A stretch of DNA of 64,000 nt, taken from positions 1-64,000 of the forward strand of contig CAMCUN010000012.1 in the NCBI GenBank assembly GCA_945878995.1, given 5' to 3'. The number at the start of each line of letters is the position of its first letter. Within the stretch, counting starts at the first letter, position 1. This document shows positions 43,520 through 53,097 of the stretch, piece after piece. Source of the stretch: Polaromonas sp. YR568 (GTDB lineage: Bacteria > Pseudomonadota > Gammaproteobacteria > Burkholderiales > Burkholderiaceae_C). The translations under genes were made by a program, and so were the position numbers. The notes beneath the pieces were generated by a model. The model did no database searches and was not told the origin of the DNA. It saw nothing but the letters and a program-made list of their open reading frames with translations.

Positions 43520-44518
43520 TTATTCGGCTTTGGCGCCCGACTTTTTCACATACTCGGCCGTGCGCACGGTCTCGGTGCGCATGAGCGCACTCATTTGCTC
43601 GGGCGTGCCGCCCATGGCCGACATGCCCTGGCTGGTCATTTGCTTTTCTACAAAGTCGCGGTCGGCCAAGATGGTGTTGATGGTCGCGTTGAGCTTGTCC
43701 ACCACGTCTTTGGGGGTGCCGGCGGGGGCCAAAAAGCCATACCAGGCGCCCATGTCCAGCTCGCCAAAACCGGCCTCGGTGAAGGTGGGCACGTCGGGCA
43801 GCAAGGGCACGCGTTTGTCGCCGCTGACGGCCAGCACCTTGAGCTTGCCGCCGTTCAAGTGGCCTTGCAAGGTGGGAAAGGCGGGGAAGGTCAGCAAAAT
43901 TTGGTTGCCCAGCACGTCGGTGAGCGCGGGGCCCGCGCCCTTGTAGGGCACATGAACGAGGTCGGAGGCGCCCGTGAGTTTCTTGAGCATTTCACCCATC
44001 AGGTGTGACTGGCTGCCCGCGCCAAAGGAGCCGTAGCTGAGGTCGCGCCGGCTGCGCATGTAGGTGGCCAGCTCGCGCATGTTTTGCACGGGTGTGACGG
44101 TGTTGACGGCCAGCGCCAGCGCCACATAGGTGACGGCGGCCACGGGCGTGAAGTCGCGCTGCACGTTGTAGGGCAGCTTGGCGTAGAGCACCGGGTTGGC
44201 CACAAAGGTGGCGTCGTTGGTGAACAGCAGGGTGTGGCCGTCAGGGGTGGCCTTGGCCACCAACTCGGCGCCAATGCCGGTGTTGGCGCCAGAGCGGTTT
44301 TCCACCACCACGGGTTGGCCCAGCAGCTCGCTCATGCGCTGGCCCATGCGCCGCCCGACGATGTCGGTGGTGCCGCCCGGTGCGTAGGGCACGATGATGC
44401 GCAAGGTCTTGCTCGGAAAGCTGGCCTGGGCCATGGCCGCGCCCGGCAGGGCGCATGCCAGGGCCAGGCCCAGCGAGGTCTGCAGCCATTGGCGGCGTGG
44501 TTGGGTGGGGTGGGTCAT
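43520..44518 (-). CDS. Bug-family substrate-binding protein
   Basis: This 332-aa periplasmic receptor has a signal peptide (RRQWLQTSLGLALACALPGA, cleavage near AMAQ) and the family hallmarks KTLRIIVPYAPGGTTDIVGR and VVVENRSGANTGIGA. The start is ATG 44518; a longer frame to 44557 adds a polar leader before the signal and is unlikely. It stands alone between copA and the ene-reductase gene, with no TctAB partner, and its ligand is unknown. Confidence 0.92.
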   Translation of the reverse strand: MTHPTQPRRQWLQTSLGLALACALPGAAMAQASFPSKTLRIIVPYAPGGTTDIVGRRMGQRMSELLGQPVVVENRSGANTGIGAELVAKATPDGHTLLFTNDATFVANPVLYAKLPYNVQRDFTPVAAVTYVALALAVNTVTPVQNMRELATYMRSRRDLSYGSFGAGSQSHLMGEMLKKLTGASDLVHVPYKGAGPALTDVLGNQILLTFPAFPTLQGHLNGGKLKVLAVSGDKRVPLLPDVPTFTEAGFGELDMGAWYGFLAPAGTPKDVVDKLNATINTILADRDFVEKQMTSQGMSAMGGTPEQMSALMRTETVRTAEYVKKSGAKAE

Positions 44519-44702
44519 GTCGGTCTCCTGGATGTGTGCACTCGTTTTATGGGTCAAGCGCCCGGGCGCTGAGCGGAGGGCTTTGCGCGGGTCATCGCTA
44601 TTGTGCGTGTTGGCAGTGGTCTGTAAACAAGCGTTTCCCCGCTACCCGCATGGGCGCTCAGGGGTAGCGAAAAGAGGCTGGATGTCTTGTGGCTGCGTGC
44701 AC

Positions 44703-45809
44703 TCAAGCCAGCGCGGGGTAGTCGGTGTAGCCGGGGGCTGCGCCCCCATAGATGGTGGCTTTGTCCAGCGGGTTCAGGGCCGCGCCCTCTTTGAGGCGCC
44801 GCACCAGGTCGGGGTTGGCAATGAAAGGGCGGCCAAAGGCCACCAGGTCGGCGCCGTTTGCCAGCGCCTTTTCGGCCATGGCTAAGTCGTAGCCGTTGTT
44901 GACCATCCAGGCGCCACGGCCGCCGGCCTGGCGGTAGTGCAGCTTGAGCTCGGCGTAGTCGAAAGCTTGGCCTGGCACCTCGCGCGCACCGCCCGTGACG
45001 CCCTCGACCACATGCACATAGGCCAGGTTCAATGTGGCCAGCCCTTGCACCAGGTGGTTGAACAACGCCTGCGGGTCGCTGTCGTGCGCGTCGTTGGAGG
45101 TGGTCACTGGCGCCAGGCGTATGCCGCAGCGCTCGCCGCCTATGGCGTCGGCCACGGCGCGCGTGACTTCCAGCGAGAGCCGGCAGCGGTGGGCGATGCG
45201 GCCGCCGTAGTCGTCGCGCCTGTGGTTGCTGCCGTCTTTCATGAACTGGTCGAGCAAATAGCCGTTGGCGGCGTGGATTTCTACCCCGTCAAAGCCCGCT
45301 GTTTCTACCGCGTTGCGGGCGGCGACCTGGTAGCTGTGCACCAGTGCGGGCAGCTCCTCGGCGAGCAGCGCGCGCGGCGTGCTGGTCTCGACAAACTCGG
45401 CGCGGCCTTCTCTGATCAGCACGGTTTTGGCTTGTGCGCGCAGGGCCGAGGGCGCCACCGGTGCTTGGCCTAAGGGCTGCAGACTGTGGTGCGAGACGCG
45501 GCCCACATGCCACAGCTGCACCACCATCTTGCCGCCAGCCTGGTGCACGGCGTGGGTGATGCGCTTCCATCCATCGAGCTGCTCGGTGCCGTAAAGACCC
45601 GGCACGTCGGCATAGCCCTGACCTTGGTGGCTGATGGCGGTGGCCTCGCTGATGATCAGCCCGGCCGAGGCGCGCTGGGTGTAGTACACGGCCATGAGCG
45701 CGTTGGGCACGGCGTCTGGGGCGCGGTTGCGCGTCAGTGGCGCCATCACGATGCGGTTGGCCAGCCGCAGTTGGCCGACCTGTGTGGCGTCAAACAGCGC
45801 GGTGCTCAC
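44703..45809 (-). CDS. alkene reductase / Old Yellow Enzyme family (NemA-like)
   Basis: This 368-aa FMN-dependent TIM-barrel ene-reductase has LANRIVMAPLTRNRA near the N-terminus, QLWHVGRVSH, the substrate-binding EIHAANGYLLDQF (His-Asn pair HAAN) and the C-terminal FGRPFIANPDLVRR. It would reduce activated C=C bonds or nitro-esters with NAD(P)H. Its start overlaps the upstream GST stop as ATGA, so GST and reductase form a coupled electrophile-detoxification pair. Confidence 0.94.
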   Translation of the reverse strand: MSTALFDATQVGQLRLANRIVMAPLTRNRAPDAVPNALMAVYYTQRASAGLIISEATAISHQGQGYADVPGLYGTEQLDGWKRITHAVHQAGGKMVVQLWHVGRVSHHSLQPLGQAPVAPSALRAQAKTVLIREGRAEFVETSTPRALLAEELPALVHSYQVAARNAVETAGFDGVEIHAANGYLLDQFMKDGSNHRRDDYGGRIAHRCRLSLEVTRAVADAIGGERCGIRLAPVTTSNDAHDSDPQALFNHLVQGLATLNLAYVHVVEGVTGGAREVPGQAFDYAELKLHYRQAGGRGAWMVNNGYDLAMAEKALANGADLVAFGRPFIANPDLVRRLKEGAALNPLDKATIYGGAAPGYTDYPALA

Positions 45810-46414
45810 CGAAGCAAGCCCTCGGCTTTGAGGGCCGCTTGCACGCCCGGTCGCTCTGACATGCGCTGCCTGAAGGCGGCAATGTGGGCCAAGTGCGCGA
45901 TGTCCACCTTGACCAGCTTGGCCCAGCTGGTGACCACAAAAAGGTAGGTGTCTGCCACATTGAACTCCTCGCCCATGAGGTAGGCGCGGCCGTCCAGCTG
46001 TTGGTCCACCCAGGCCAGGCGTGTCAGCAGGCGCTCTATGACTTGGGGCCTGTAGTCGGCGGGCGTGGCCGGGTTAAAAAGCGGTGCAAAGCCTCTGTGC
46101 AGCTCGGTGCCAATGAGGTTCAGCCAGGACTGCACCTGGTAGCGGGCCAAGCTGCCGTTGGCTGGCGCCAGCTGCTTGTCAGGCACCAAGTCGGCGATGT
46201 ATTGCACGATGGCCGGGGTTTCTGACAGGCGTGTGCCGTCTTCCAGCTCCAACAGTGGCACATAGCCCAGGGGGTTGATGCTGTAGTAGTCGGTGCCATC
46301 GCTCAGCTGGTGCGTTTTGGTGTTGACTTTGACGGCCGTGAAAGGCAGGCCCGCCTCGTGCAGCACGATGTGTGGGGACAGGGAGCAGGCGCCGGTGGCG
46401 TAATAAAGTTTCAT
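45806..46414 (-). CDS. gstA: glutathione S-transferase (beta class, GstA-like)
   Basis: This 202-aa GST begins MKLYYATGACSLSPHIVLHE; Cys10 in GACSLSPHI is the beta-class catalytic or mixed-disulfide cysteine. The N-terminal thioredoxin fold has the cis-Pro in GYVPLLEL, followed by ETPAIVQYIAD and an all-helical C-terminal domain. It would conjugate or reduce electrophiles using glutathione and is translationally coupled to the ene-reductase. Confidence 0.94.
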   Translation of the reverse strand: MKLYYATGACSLSPHIVLHEAGLPFTAVKVNTKTHQLSDGTDYYSINPLGYVPLLELEDGTRLSETPAIVQYIADLVPDKQLAPANGSLARYQVQSWLNLIGTELHRGFAPLFNPATPADYRPQVIERLLTRLAWVDQQLDGRAYLMGEEFNVADTYLFVVTSWAKLVKVDIAHLAHIAAFRQRMSERPGVQAALKAEGLLR

Positions 46415-47435
46415 GGGATCTTTGGTGAGTAAAAGTCGATCTTAAGGCGCACGCCGGTCTCTGGCGAGCGCGGCAACAAGCTTAAAAGAAAGCGTGGCCA
46501 CAGGTGTGTAAAGAAAGGTTCAAGAAGGGGCGCCATGGTCGACGCGCCAGCTGAGCAGCCCATCTGTTTGTTCTACAAAGCCATGGACGCCCCACTGAGC
46601 AGGCCGCTGCGGCACTAAGCATGCTTAGTTCAAGCCAGGCGGAGCGTTCACAGCAGCAAAGCGCTCAACGCCTGAGCGCACAAGGACACAGGCGCCCCTG
46701 CTTTGCCTTCAGCGCCTGCGCTGATCGCCCATCAACGGGAGAAAAACCAGACGTTCAATTTTTTGCAACCATGCGCTACATCGGCAGGCCGAAGGTTTGC
46801 CTTCCTTCTGCGCTGTTGCGAGCTGCTTTGTCTGTGAGCTTGTTGTGTCCCGCCTGCCTCTCCATGGGGCGGCGGGTGAATGACGGCGGTGTTTCCTTGT
46901 TACCGGCCGTGTGCACTGCCGGCTTCGACCCTGGGTGCGAGCCTGGGCGCTCTCCACTTGCCGCTGCGCAATTCAGCCCTGCACAGCCATGCCGCCCGCT
47001 GGCCTGAGGTTTTGTCGGCGCCCCAGACCACTTCTTCAGGCCCTGGTCGTCGCCTGCTGAGCTTGCGTGCGGGCATGGCCGAGCTGGTGCGGCCCAACCA
47101 GCTGCTAGCGCGCACCCGGCGCGAACTGACTCAGGTTACTTTGGAGCGAGCGGCCCGCATCATTGAGTTGAAGGCGCGCAATTGGCTCAGAGACGAGCTG
47201 TAGAAGCCAGCCTGCTGGCGATGTGTGCCTGTCAACGGGAGTGTCTTCATTCCAACATTCGCCGGCAGGCCGGCTCCCACAAAGTCAAAAAGGTCTCTTC
47301 GCAGGAGCCAGCGTGCAGGCGATGCGTGCTTGTCAGCGGGCATGAACGCAGGCCCACCTAAAAGCAGGGGTTTGCGCGACATCGCTCAAAGCCCCCTCCC
47401 TGAAGGTGGTTCTCTGACACGCATGGAGAGACGAT
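46415..47435. other. 1-kb gap with no supported gene; REP-like repeats at the right end
   Basis: Two overlapping plus-strand frames (46621-47007 and 46880-47203) fill part of this gap. Neither has a convincing start, and I recognise no family; only the last 45 residues of the second (RPNQLLARTRRELTQVTLERAARIIELKARNW) look protein-like, so a decayed gene is possible. A 16-bp palindrome (46614-46629, ACTAAGCATGCTTAGT) and three REP-like units (47199-47223, 47256-47282, 47301-47324) are present. Confidence 0.5.
47199..47324. repeat. REP-like repeat cluster upstream of the thiolase stop
   Basis: Three units of the GTAGGAGCCAGCCTGCTGGCGA family occur in forward (47199-47223), reverse (47256-47282) and degenerate forward (47301-47324) orientation. 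The first overlaps the end of a doubtful frame. The layout of alternating orientation resembles that at 10814-10956. Confidence 0.8.
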
Positions 47436-48620
47436 TTACGCGCGCTCAAACACCGCCGCAATACCCTGGCCACCGCCAATGCACATGGTCACCAGGGCGT
47501 AGCGGCCCTGAATGCGCTGGAGCTCATAAAGCGCTTTGACGGTGATCAGCGCGCCGGTGGCGCCAATGGGGTGGCCCAGCGAGATGCCCGAGCCGTTGGG
47601 GTTGACTTTGGCAGGGTCCAGGCCCAGCTCTTGGGTGACGGCGCAGGCCTGGGCGGCAAAGGCTTCGTTGGCCTCGATCACGTCCAGGTCATGGACCGAC
47701 AGGCCCGTGCGCTTGAGCACGGCTTGGGTGGCAGAAATGGGGCCCACGCCCATGTACTTGGGGTCCAGGCCGGTGTGGGCATACCCCACCAGGCGGGCCA
47801 TGGGCGCCAGGCCCCGGGCTTTGGCGGTGGCCGCTTCCATCAGCACCACGGCGGCGGCGGCGTCGTTGATGCCTGAGGCGTTGCCGGCGGTCACGGTGCC
47901 GTTTTCTTTGACAAACACAGCTTTGAGCTTGGCAAAGTCCTCGGCTTTGGCGCCAGCGCGGAAATGCTCGTCCAGCGTGTAAGCCACATCGCCTTTTTTG
48001 CTTTTGAGCATGATGGGCAAAATTTGGTCTTTGAAGTAGCCTGCCGCCGTGGCTTTTTCAGCCCGGTTGTGGCTTTGCGCGGCCAGCGTGTCTTGCATCT
48101 CGCGGGTGATGCCGTATTGGGCGGCCACGTTCTCGGCGGTGATGCCCATGTGGATGCCGTGAAAGGGGTCGTGCAAGGCGCCGACCATCATGTCGACCAG
48201 CTTGACGTCACCCATGCGCGTGCCCCAGCGTTGGCTGAGGTTGGCATAGGGCCCGCGGCTCATGTTCTCGGCGCCGCCGCCAATGGCGACGTCGCAGTCG
48301 CCCAGCAAAATCGACTGTGACGCCGACACGATGGCCTGCAGGCCTGAGCCGCACAGGCGGTTGACGTTGAAGGCGGGCGTGGCCTCGCTGCAGCCGCCAT
48401 TTAAGGCCGCCACGCGCGAGAGGTACATGTCTTTGGGCTCGGTGTTGACCACATGGCCAAACACCACATGGCCCACATCTTTGCCCTCGACCTGGGCGCG
48501 GGCCAGGGCCTCGCGCACCACCTGAGCGGCCAATTCGGTGGGGGCGATGTCTTTGAGACTGCCACCGTAAGTGCCAATGGCGGTGCGCACACCGCTGACC
48601 ACAACTACTTCACGACCCAT
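47436..48620 (-). CDS. acetyl-CoA C-acyltransferase (thiolase; BktB/PhaA-like)
   Basis: This 394-aa canonical thiolase has the nucleophile Cys in NRLCGSGLQAI (about residues 88-98), the GHPIGATGA His motif, and the C-terminal CIGGGQGIA with the second active-site Cys. It makes or cleaves beta-ketoacyl-CoA, as in the first step of PHB synthesis or the last of beta-oxidation. Unlike the thiolase-like protein at 2860, all catalytic residues are present. It is monocistronic and divergent from mnmG. Confidence 0.95.
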   Translation of the reverse strand: MGREVVVVSGVRTAIGTYGGSLKDIAPTELAAQVVREALARAQVEGKDVGHVVFGHVVNTEPKDMYLSRVAALNGGCSEATPAFNVNRLCGSGLQAIVSASQSILLGDCDVAIGGGAENMSRGPYANLSQRWGTRMGDVKLVDMMVGALHDPFHGIHMGITAENVAAQYGITREMQDTLAAQSHNRAEKATAAGYFKDQILPIMLKSKKGDVAYTLDEHFRAGAKAEDFAKLKAVFVKENGTVTAGNASGINDAAAAVVLMEAATAKARGLAPMARLVGYAHTGLDPKYMGVGPISATQAVLKRTGLSVHDLDVIEANEAFAAQACAVTQELGLDPAKVNPNGSGISLGHPIGATGALITVKALYELQRIQGRYALVTMCIGGGQGIAAVFERA

Positions 48621-48793
48621 GCTCTTTTCCTCCTGTGTTGAAACTTTGATTGTGACTGTCGTTGATGCAGGCTACACGGCGCTGACGCCAGCTCGTCACC
48701 CCAGAGACAAGGGTTTACCCTTGTTTTTGCGCCGTGCTCGGTTCACCAGGGCGGTGGTTTGGATGGCGACCTCCAGACATTGGTGGGACAATC

Positions 48794-48852
48794 TTGCCCT
48801 TTGCCCTTTGCCCTTTGCCCTTTGCCTGCGCTGACTTTCGTCAGTCAGCGCC
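48794..48852. repeat. heptamer tandem repeat and perfect hairpin in the mnmG leader
   Basis: Four tandem copies of TTGCCCT (48794-48821) are followed by a hairpin, GCGCTGAC (48829-48836) paired with GTCAGCGC (48845-48852), about 50 bp upstream of the mnmG ATG. The tandem array may be a slippage-prone site. The hairpin could be a leader-RNA element. No T-run follows it, so it is not a standard terminator. Confidence 0.6.
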
Positions 48853-48902
48853 CTTGAGGCTTTTGATTGCTTGATAGGCCAGGCGAGCCGGAGTGTTCCA
48901 CC

Positions 48903-50888
48903 ATGTTGTACCCCCAAGAGTTTGATGTCATTGTTGTAGGCGGCGGCCATGCCGGCTGCGAGGCGGCCCTGGCCAGCGCCCGCATGGGCTGCAAAACGCT
49001 GCTGCTCACGCACAACATCGAGACCTTGGGCCAGATGAGCTGCAACCCCTCCATAGGCGGCATTGGCAAGGGTCATTTGGTCAAAGAGGTGGACGCCTTG
49101 GGCGGCGCCATGGCCTTGGCAACCGACGAGAGCGGCATTCAGTTTCGCATTTTGAATTCCAGCAAAGGCCCGGCCGTGCGCGCCACCCGCGCCCAGGCCG
49201 ATCGCATTTTGTACAAGTCCGCCATCCGCCGCATGCTGGAGAACCAGCCCAACTTGTCATTGTTCCAGCAGGCGGTGGACGACCTCATGGTTGAGGGCGA
49301 CCGGGTGGTGGGTGCCATCACGCAGGTGGGCATTCGCTTTCGCGCCCGCACCGTGGTGCTGACGGCGGGCACGTTTTTGGACGGCAAGATCCATGTGGGC
49401 CTGAGCCACCATTCGGCGGGGCGCGCAGGTGACCCACCGGCCTTGAGTTTGAGCGCCCGCCTCAAAGAGCTCAAGCTGCCGCAAGGCCGCTTGAAGACAG
49501 GTACACCGCCGCGCCTGGACGGGCGCAGCATTGATTTTTCGAAGTGCGCGCGCCAGCCGGGTGACGGCATGGAAGGCGGCGAGGGCGACAAGGTGCCGGT
49601 GTTCAGCTTCATGGGCCACGGCATTGCCCACCCCCAGCAAGTGCCGTGCTGGGTGACGCACACCAACGAGCGCACGCACGAGATCATTCGCTCGGGTTTT
49701 GACCGCAGCCCCATGTTCACCGGCAAGATTGACGGTGTGGGCCCGCGCTACTGCCCCAGCGTGGAAGACAAGATCAACCGCTTTGCCGGCAAAGACAGCC
49801 ACCAGATCTTTCTGGAGCCCGAGGGCCTGAGCACGCACGAGTACTACCCCAACGGCATCTCGACCAGCTTGCCCTTTGACATCCAGTACGCGCTGGTGCG
49901 CTCCATGGTGGGGCTGGAAAACGCCCACATTCTGCGGCCGGGCTATGCCATTGAGTACGACTTTTTTGACCCGCGCTCGCTCAAAAGCAGCTTTGAAACG
50001 CGTCAAATCCAGGGCTTGTTTTTTGCGGGCCAAATCAACGGTACTACCGGTTATGAAGAGGCCGCCGCCCAGGGTTTGTTTGCTGGCGTCAACGCCGCCT
50101 TGCAATGCCAAGGCAAAGACGCCTGGCTGCCCCGCCGTGACGAGGCTTACCTGGGCGTGCTGGTGGACGACCTCATCACCCAGGGCGTGACTGAGCCTTA
50201 CCGCATGTTCACCAGCCGGGCCGAGTACCGGCTGATGCTGCGCGAAGACAACGCCGACATGCGCCTGACCGAAGTCGGTCGCCTCATGGGCTTGGTGGAC
50301 GATGCCCGCTGGGACGCCTTCAACCGCAAGCGAGACGCTGTTTCACGTGAAACACAGCGACTTGCCTCCATTTGGGTCAACCCCAACAACCTGCCGGCGG
50401 CCGAGTCTGAGCGCGTGCTGGGCAAGGCCATTGAGCGCGAGCACAAGCTCTTTGACTTGTTGCGCCGCCCTGGCGTTAACTACGCCGCCTTGATGTCTTT
50501 GGACGGTGGCAAGCACGCCAGTCCCGAGCTTGTTTCACGTGAAACAGAGGGCGGCTTGATGCCCTCCTTCATGCGTGCCGAGGTGGTGGAGCAGGTGGAA
50601 ATTTCGGCCAAGTACGCCGGCTACATAGACCTGCAAAAAACCGAGGTCGAACGCGCTGCGCACTACGAGAACTTGAAGCTACCGCTCGAGTTGGACTACC
50701 TGCAAGTGTCGGCGCTGAGTGTGGAGGCCAGGCAAAAACTCGCCAAGCACAGGCCAGAGACCTTGGGCCTGGCTTCTCGCATTTCCGGCATCACGCCGGC
50801 GAGCATTTCGCTGCTTTTGGTTCACCTCAAAAAAGGCCTGTGGAAAGGCCAAGCCAGGCCAGAAGAGGCCGACAAGGCGCCTGCATGA
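48903..50888 (+). CDS. mnmG: tRNA uridine-5-carboxymethylaminomethyl modification enzyme MnmG (GidA)
   Basis: This 661-aa FAD-binding enzyme has the N-terminal [19 protein letters not shown] motif and the family signature [15 protein letters not shown] near residue 280. With MnmE it modifies U34 of several tRNAs. The start is ATG 48903 (MLYPQEF). It carries two perfect parS sites in its 3' half, both encoding Val-Ser-Arg-Glu-Thr, showing that the site fits the reading frame twice in the same phase. Its stop overlaps the rsmG start (ATGA). Confidence 0.97.
   Translation: MLYPQEFDVIVVGGGHAGCEAALASARMGCKTLLLTHNIETLGQMSCNPSIGGIGKGHLVKEVDALGGAMALATDESGIQFRILNSSKGPAVRATRAQADRILYKSAIRRMLENQPNLSLFQQAVDDLMVEGDRVVGAITQVGIRFRARTVVLTAGTFLDGKIHVGLSHHSAGRAGDPPALSLSARLKELKLPQGRLKTGTPPRLDGRSIDFSKCARQPGDGMEGGEGDKVPVFSFMGHGIAHPQQVPCWVTHTNERTHEIIRSGFDRSPMFTGKIDGVGPRYCPSVEDKINRFAGKDSHQIFLEPEGLSTHEYYPNGISTSLPFDIQYALVRSMVGLENAHILRPGYAIEYDFFDPRSLKSSFETRQIQGLFFAGQINGTTGYEEAAAQGLFAGVNAALQCQGKDAWLPRRDEAYLGVLVDDLITQGVTEPYRMFTSRAEYRLMLREDNADMRLTEVGRLMGLVDDARWDAFNRKRDAVSRETQRLASIWVNPNNLPAAESERVLGKAIEREHKLFDLLRRPGVNYAALMSLDGGKHASPELVSRETEGGLMPSFMRAEVVEQVEISAKYAGYIDLQKTEVERAAHYENLKLPLELDYLQVSALSVEARQKLAKHRPETLGLASRISGITPASISLLLVHLKKGLWKGQARPEEADKAPA
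50339..50354. other. parS centromere site 1, inside mnmG
   Basis: TGTTTCACGTGAAACA is a perfect 16-bp match to the universal chromosomal parS palindrome recognised by ParB. It lies within the mnmG coding sequence, 3.3 kb upstream of parB. Confidence 0.95.
50531..50546. other. parS centromere site 2, inside mnmG
   Basis: A second perfect TGTTTCACGTGAAACA lies 192 bp after site 1, in the same reading frame of mnmG. Confidence 0.95.
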
Positions 50889-51538
50889 GCGCACAGGCTG
50901 CAAGCGACGCCTTGGCTGCAGGGCTTGAGGCTCTGGGTTTGGTGCTCTCGCCCGAGCAGCGCCGTCAACTTTTGGCCTACCTGGGCTTGATCGTCAAGTG
51001 GAACAAGGTTTACAACCTCACGGCCGTGCGTGATCCAGCCGACATGCTGACCCACCATCTGCTTGACAGCCTGTCCGCCCTTGGGCCTTTGCAGCGCCAC
51101 CTGTCTGCACAAGGCCTGCAGCACGCCAGCTTGCTGGACGTGGGCTCTGGCGCGGGCTTGCCCGGCATTGTTTTTGCCATTGGCTGCCCAGGCTTGCAAG
51201 TGAGTTGCGTGGACACGGTGAGCAAGAAAGCGGCGTTCATCCAGCAAGCTGCGGGTGAGTTGGGACTTAAAAACCTTCGCGGCGTGCATGCGCGGGTGGA
51301 GTCGCTGGCTGGGCCTTTTGATGTGGTGTGCTCGCGCGCCTTTGCTTCCCTGCTTGATTTCACGGCCTGGTCGCGCCAAGCCCTGGCCCCGGGGGGCGTG
51401 TGGTTGGCCATGAAGGGCAAACACCCGGCCGACGAGTTGGCTGCCCTGCCTGCCCAGGTGCAGGTGTTTCACGTGGAACCTTTGAGTGTGCCTGGCCTGC
51501 AAGCCGAGCGCTGCATGGTGTGGATGCGGGCTTCCTGA
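50885..51538 (+). CDS. rsmG: 16S rRNA (guanine(527)-N7)-methyltransferase RsmG (GidB)
   Basis: This 217-aa SAM-dependent methyltransferase has [24 protein letters not shown] near residue 40, motif [14 protein letters not shown], and [11 protein letters not shown]. It methylates G527 of 16S rRNA; loss causes low-level streptomycin resistance. The start at 50885 overlaps the mnmG stop. A degenerate parS lies in its 3' end, encoding FHVEP. Confidence 0.97.
   Translation: MSAQAASDALAAGLEALGLVLSPEQRRQLLAYLGLIVKWNKVYNLTAVRDPADMLTHHLLDSLSALGPLQRHLSAQGLQHASLLDVGSGAGLPGIVFAIGCPGLQVSCVDTVSKKAAFIQQAAGELGLKNLRGVHARVESLAGPFDVVCSRAFASLLDFTAWSRQALAPGGVWLAMKGKHPADELAALPAQVQVFHVEPLSVPGLQAERCMVWMRAS
51465..51480. 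other. degenerate parS-like site, 3' end of rsmG
   Basis: TGTTTCACGTGGAACC differs from the consensus parS at two positions (12 and 16). It may be a weak ParB site. Confidence 0.55.
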
Positions 51539-51565
51539 CCGTTCCAGCCTGATGCTGGCTGCCCA

Positions 51566-51581
51566 TGTTTCACGTGAAACA
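51566..51581. other. parS centromere site 3, between rsmG and the LysE-family gene
   Basis: A perfect TGTTTCACGTGAAACA lies 28 bp after the rsmG stop, the only intergenic perfect copy in the window. Confidence 0.95.
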
Positions 51582-51639
51582 CAGCCGATCCACGCACCCT
51601 GCCTTTACACTAGCGCTCCTTTCTTTCTGAGACACACAC

Positions 51640-52266
51640 ATGCTAGGTTCACTGGCCGGTATCGCGGATTACGGCGCTTTTGTGCTGGCCATCGTGGTCT
51701 TTTTGGCCATACCTGGGCCTGGCAATTTGGCGCTGGTGACCTCCACCGGCAAGGGTGGCATGCGCGGCGGCTTGGCCGCCACCCTGGGGGTGATCGCGGG
51801 CGACCAGTTGCTCATGTGGGCGGCGGTGGCCGGTGTGGCGGCGGTGCTCACCACCTCGCCTGTGTTGTTCGAGGCGGTGCAGTGGGCGGGCGCGGCTTAT
51901 TTGGCCTGGCTGGGGGCCAAGATGTTGCTGGCCAAGCCGGGTGACGCGCCTATTTTGAACATGCGGGCAGGCCAGTACTTTCGCCAGGCCATGCTCATCA
52001 CCTTGCTTAACCCCAAGGCCATTGTGTTTTACATGGCGTTTTTCCCGCTGTTTGTGGACCCGGTTCAGCACCAGGGCCTGCTGACCTTTGGCGTGATGGC
52101 CGTGACCATTGCGGCCCTGACATTTTTGTATGGCCTGGGCGCCACCTTGCTGACATACTTTTTAGCCGAACGCCTGCGCGCTCGGCCCTGGGTCAAGTCG
52201 CTGCTGGAAAAAACAGCCGGCGCCTTGCTCATTGGTTTTGGCGCCAAGCTCGCCCTGTCTCGTTGA
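51640..52266 (+). CDS. LysE/RhtB family amino-acid exporter
   Basis: This 208-aa inner-membrane protein has about six hydrophobic helices and the family segment FLAIPGPGNLALVTSTGKGGMRGGLAATLGV near residues 21-51, with NPKAIVFYMAFFPLFV later. Members export amino acids or homoserine lactones. It sits between rsmG and parA, an insertion into the usual rsmG-parA order. Confidence 0.92.
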   Translation: MLGSLAGIADYGAFVLAIVVFLAIPGPGNLALVTSTGKGGMRGGLAATLGVIAGDQLLMWAAVAGVAAVLTTSPVLFEAVQWAGAAYLAWLGAKMLLAKPGDAPILNMRAGQYFRQAMLITLLNPKAIVFYMAFFPLFVDPVQHQGLLTFGVMAVTIAALTFLYGLGATLLTYFLAERLRARPWVKSLLEKTAGALLIGFGAKLALSR

Positions 52267-52284
52267 ACCTTCAAGGTCATCCCC

Positions 52285-53070
52285 ATGGCAAAAATTTTCT
52301 GTGTGGCCAACCAAAAGGGCGGGGTGGGAAAAACCACCACCACTGTCAACCTGGCCGCGGGCCTGGCCCAAGTGGGCCAGCGTGTGCTCATGATCGATTT
52401 GGACCCGCAGGGCAACGCCACCATGGGCTCGGGCGTGGACAAGCGCGAGCTCGAACTCACGGTCTACGACGTGCTGCTGGAATCAGCCAGCATTGAAGAG
52501 GCCCGCGTCACCAGCCAAAAACTCATAGACGCCGGTTGCGGCTTTGACGTGCTGGGCGCCAACCGCGAGTTGGCCGGTGCCGAGCTGGAGCTGGTGGACT
52601 TGGAGCGCCGAGAAAAGCGCTTGCGCACGGCCATTGCCGAGGTGGACGGGCAGTACGACATCATCCTCCTTGACTGCCCGCCGTCTTTGTCGCTGCTCAC
52701 GCTCAACGGCCTGTGCTCGGCGCACGGCGTGATCGTGCCCATGCAGTGCGAGTACTTTGCGCTCGAAGGCCTCACGGACCTGGTCAACACCATCAAGCAG
52801 GTGCATGCCCACCTCAACAGCGACCTCAAAATCATAGGCCTCTTGCGCGTGATGTTCGACCCCCGCATCACCTTGCAGCAGCAAGTCGCCGACCAGCTCA
52901 AGGAGCACTTTGGCGACAAGGTCTTCAACACCGTCATCCCGCGCAATGTGCGTCTGGCCGAGGCGCCCAGCTACGGCCTGCCTGGCGTGGCTTTTGACCC
53001 GCAGGCCAAGGGATCGCTGGCCTTTGTGGCTTTTGCCCAAGAGATGGTGGAGCGCATACAGCGCTGGTGA
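52285..53070 (+). CDS. parA: chromosome partitioning ATPase ParA (Soj)
   Basis: This 261-aa ParA has the deviant Walker A KGGVGKTTTT near residues 10-19, LMIDLDPQGNATMGSG, and DIILLDCPPSLSLLTLNGL. It binds DNA non-specifically with ATP and moves ParB-parS complexes. It starts 18 bp after the LysE-family stop, and parB follows with one hydrolase gene between, which is unusual. Confidence 0.97.
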   Translation: MAKIFCVANQKGGVGKTTTTVNLAAGLAQVGQRVLMIDLDPQGNATMGSGVDKRELELTVYDVLLESASIEEARVTSQKLIDAGCGFDVLGANRELAGAELELVDLERREKRLRTAIAEVDGQYDIILLDCPPSLSLLTLNGLCSAHGVIVPMQCEYFALEGLTDLVNTIKQVHAHLNSDLKIIGLLRVMFDPRITLQQQVADQLKEHFGDKVFNTVIPRNVRLAEAPSYGLPGVAFDPQAKGSLAFVAFAQEMVERIQRW

Positions 53071-53097
53071 TGTGTACTTATTGGTTAATTTCTTTCT

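Noticed and set aside
48829-48852. Intrinsic terminator before mnmG
   Set aside because: The stem is perfect but no T-run follows on either strand.
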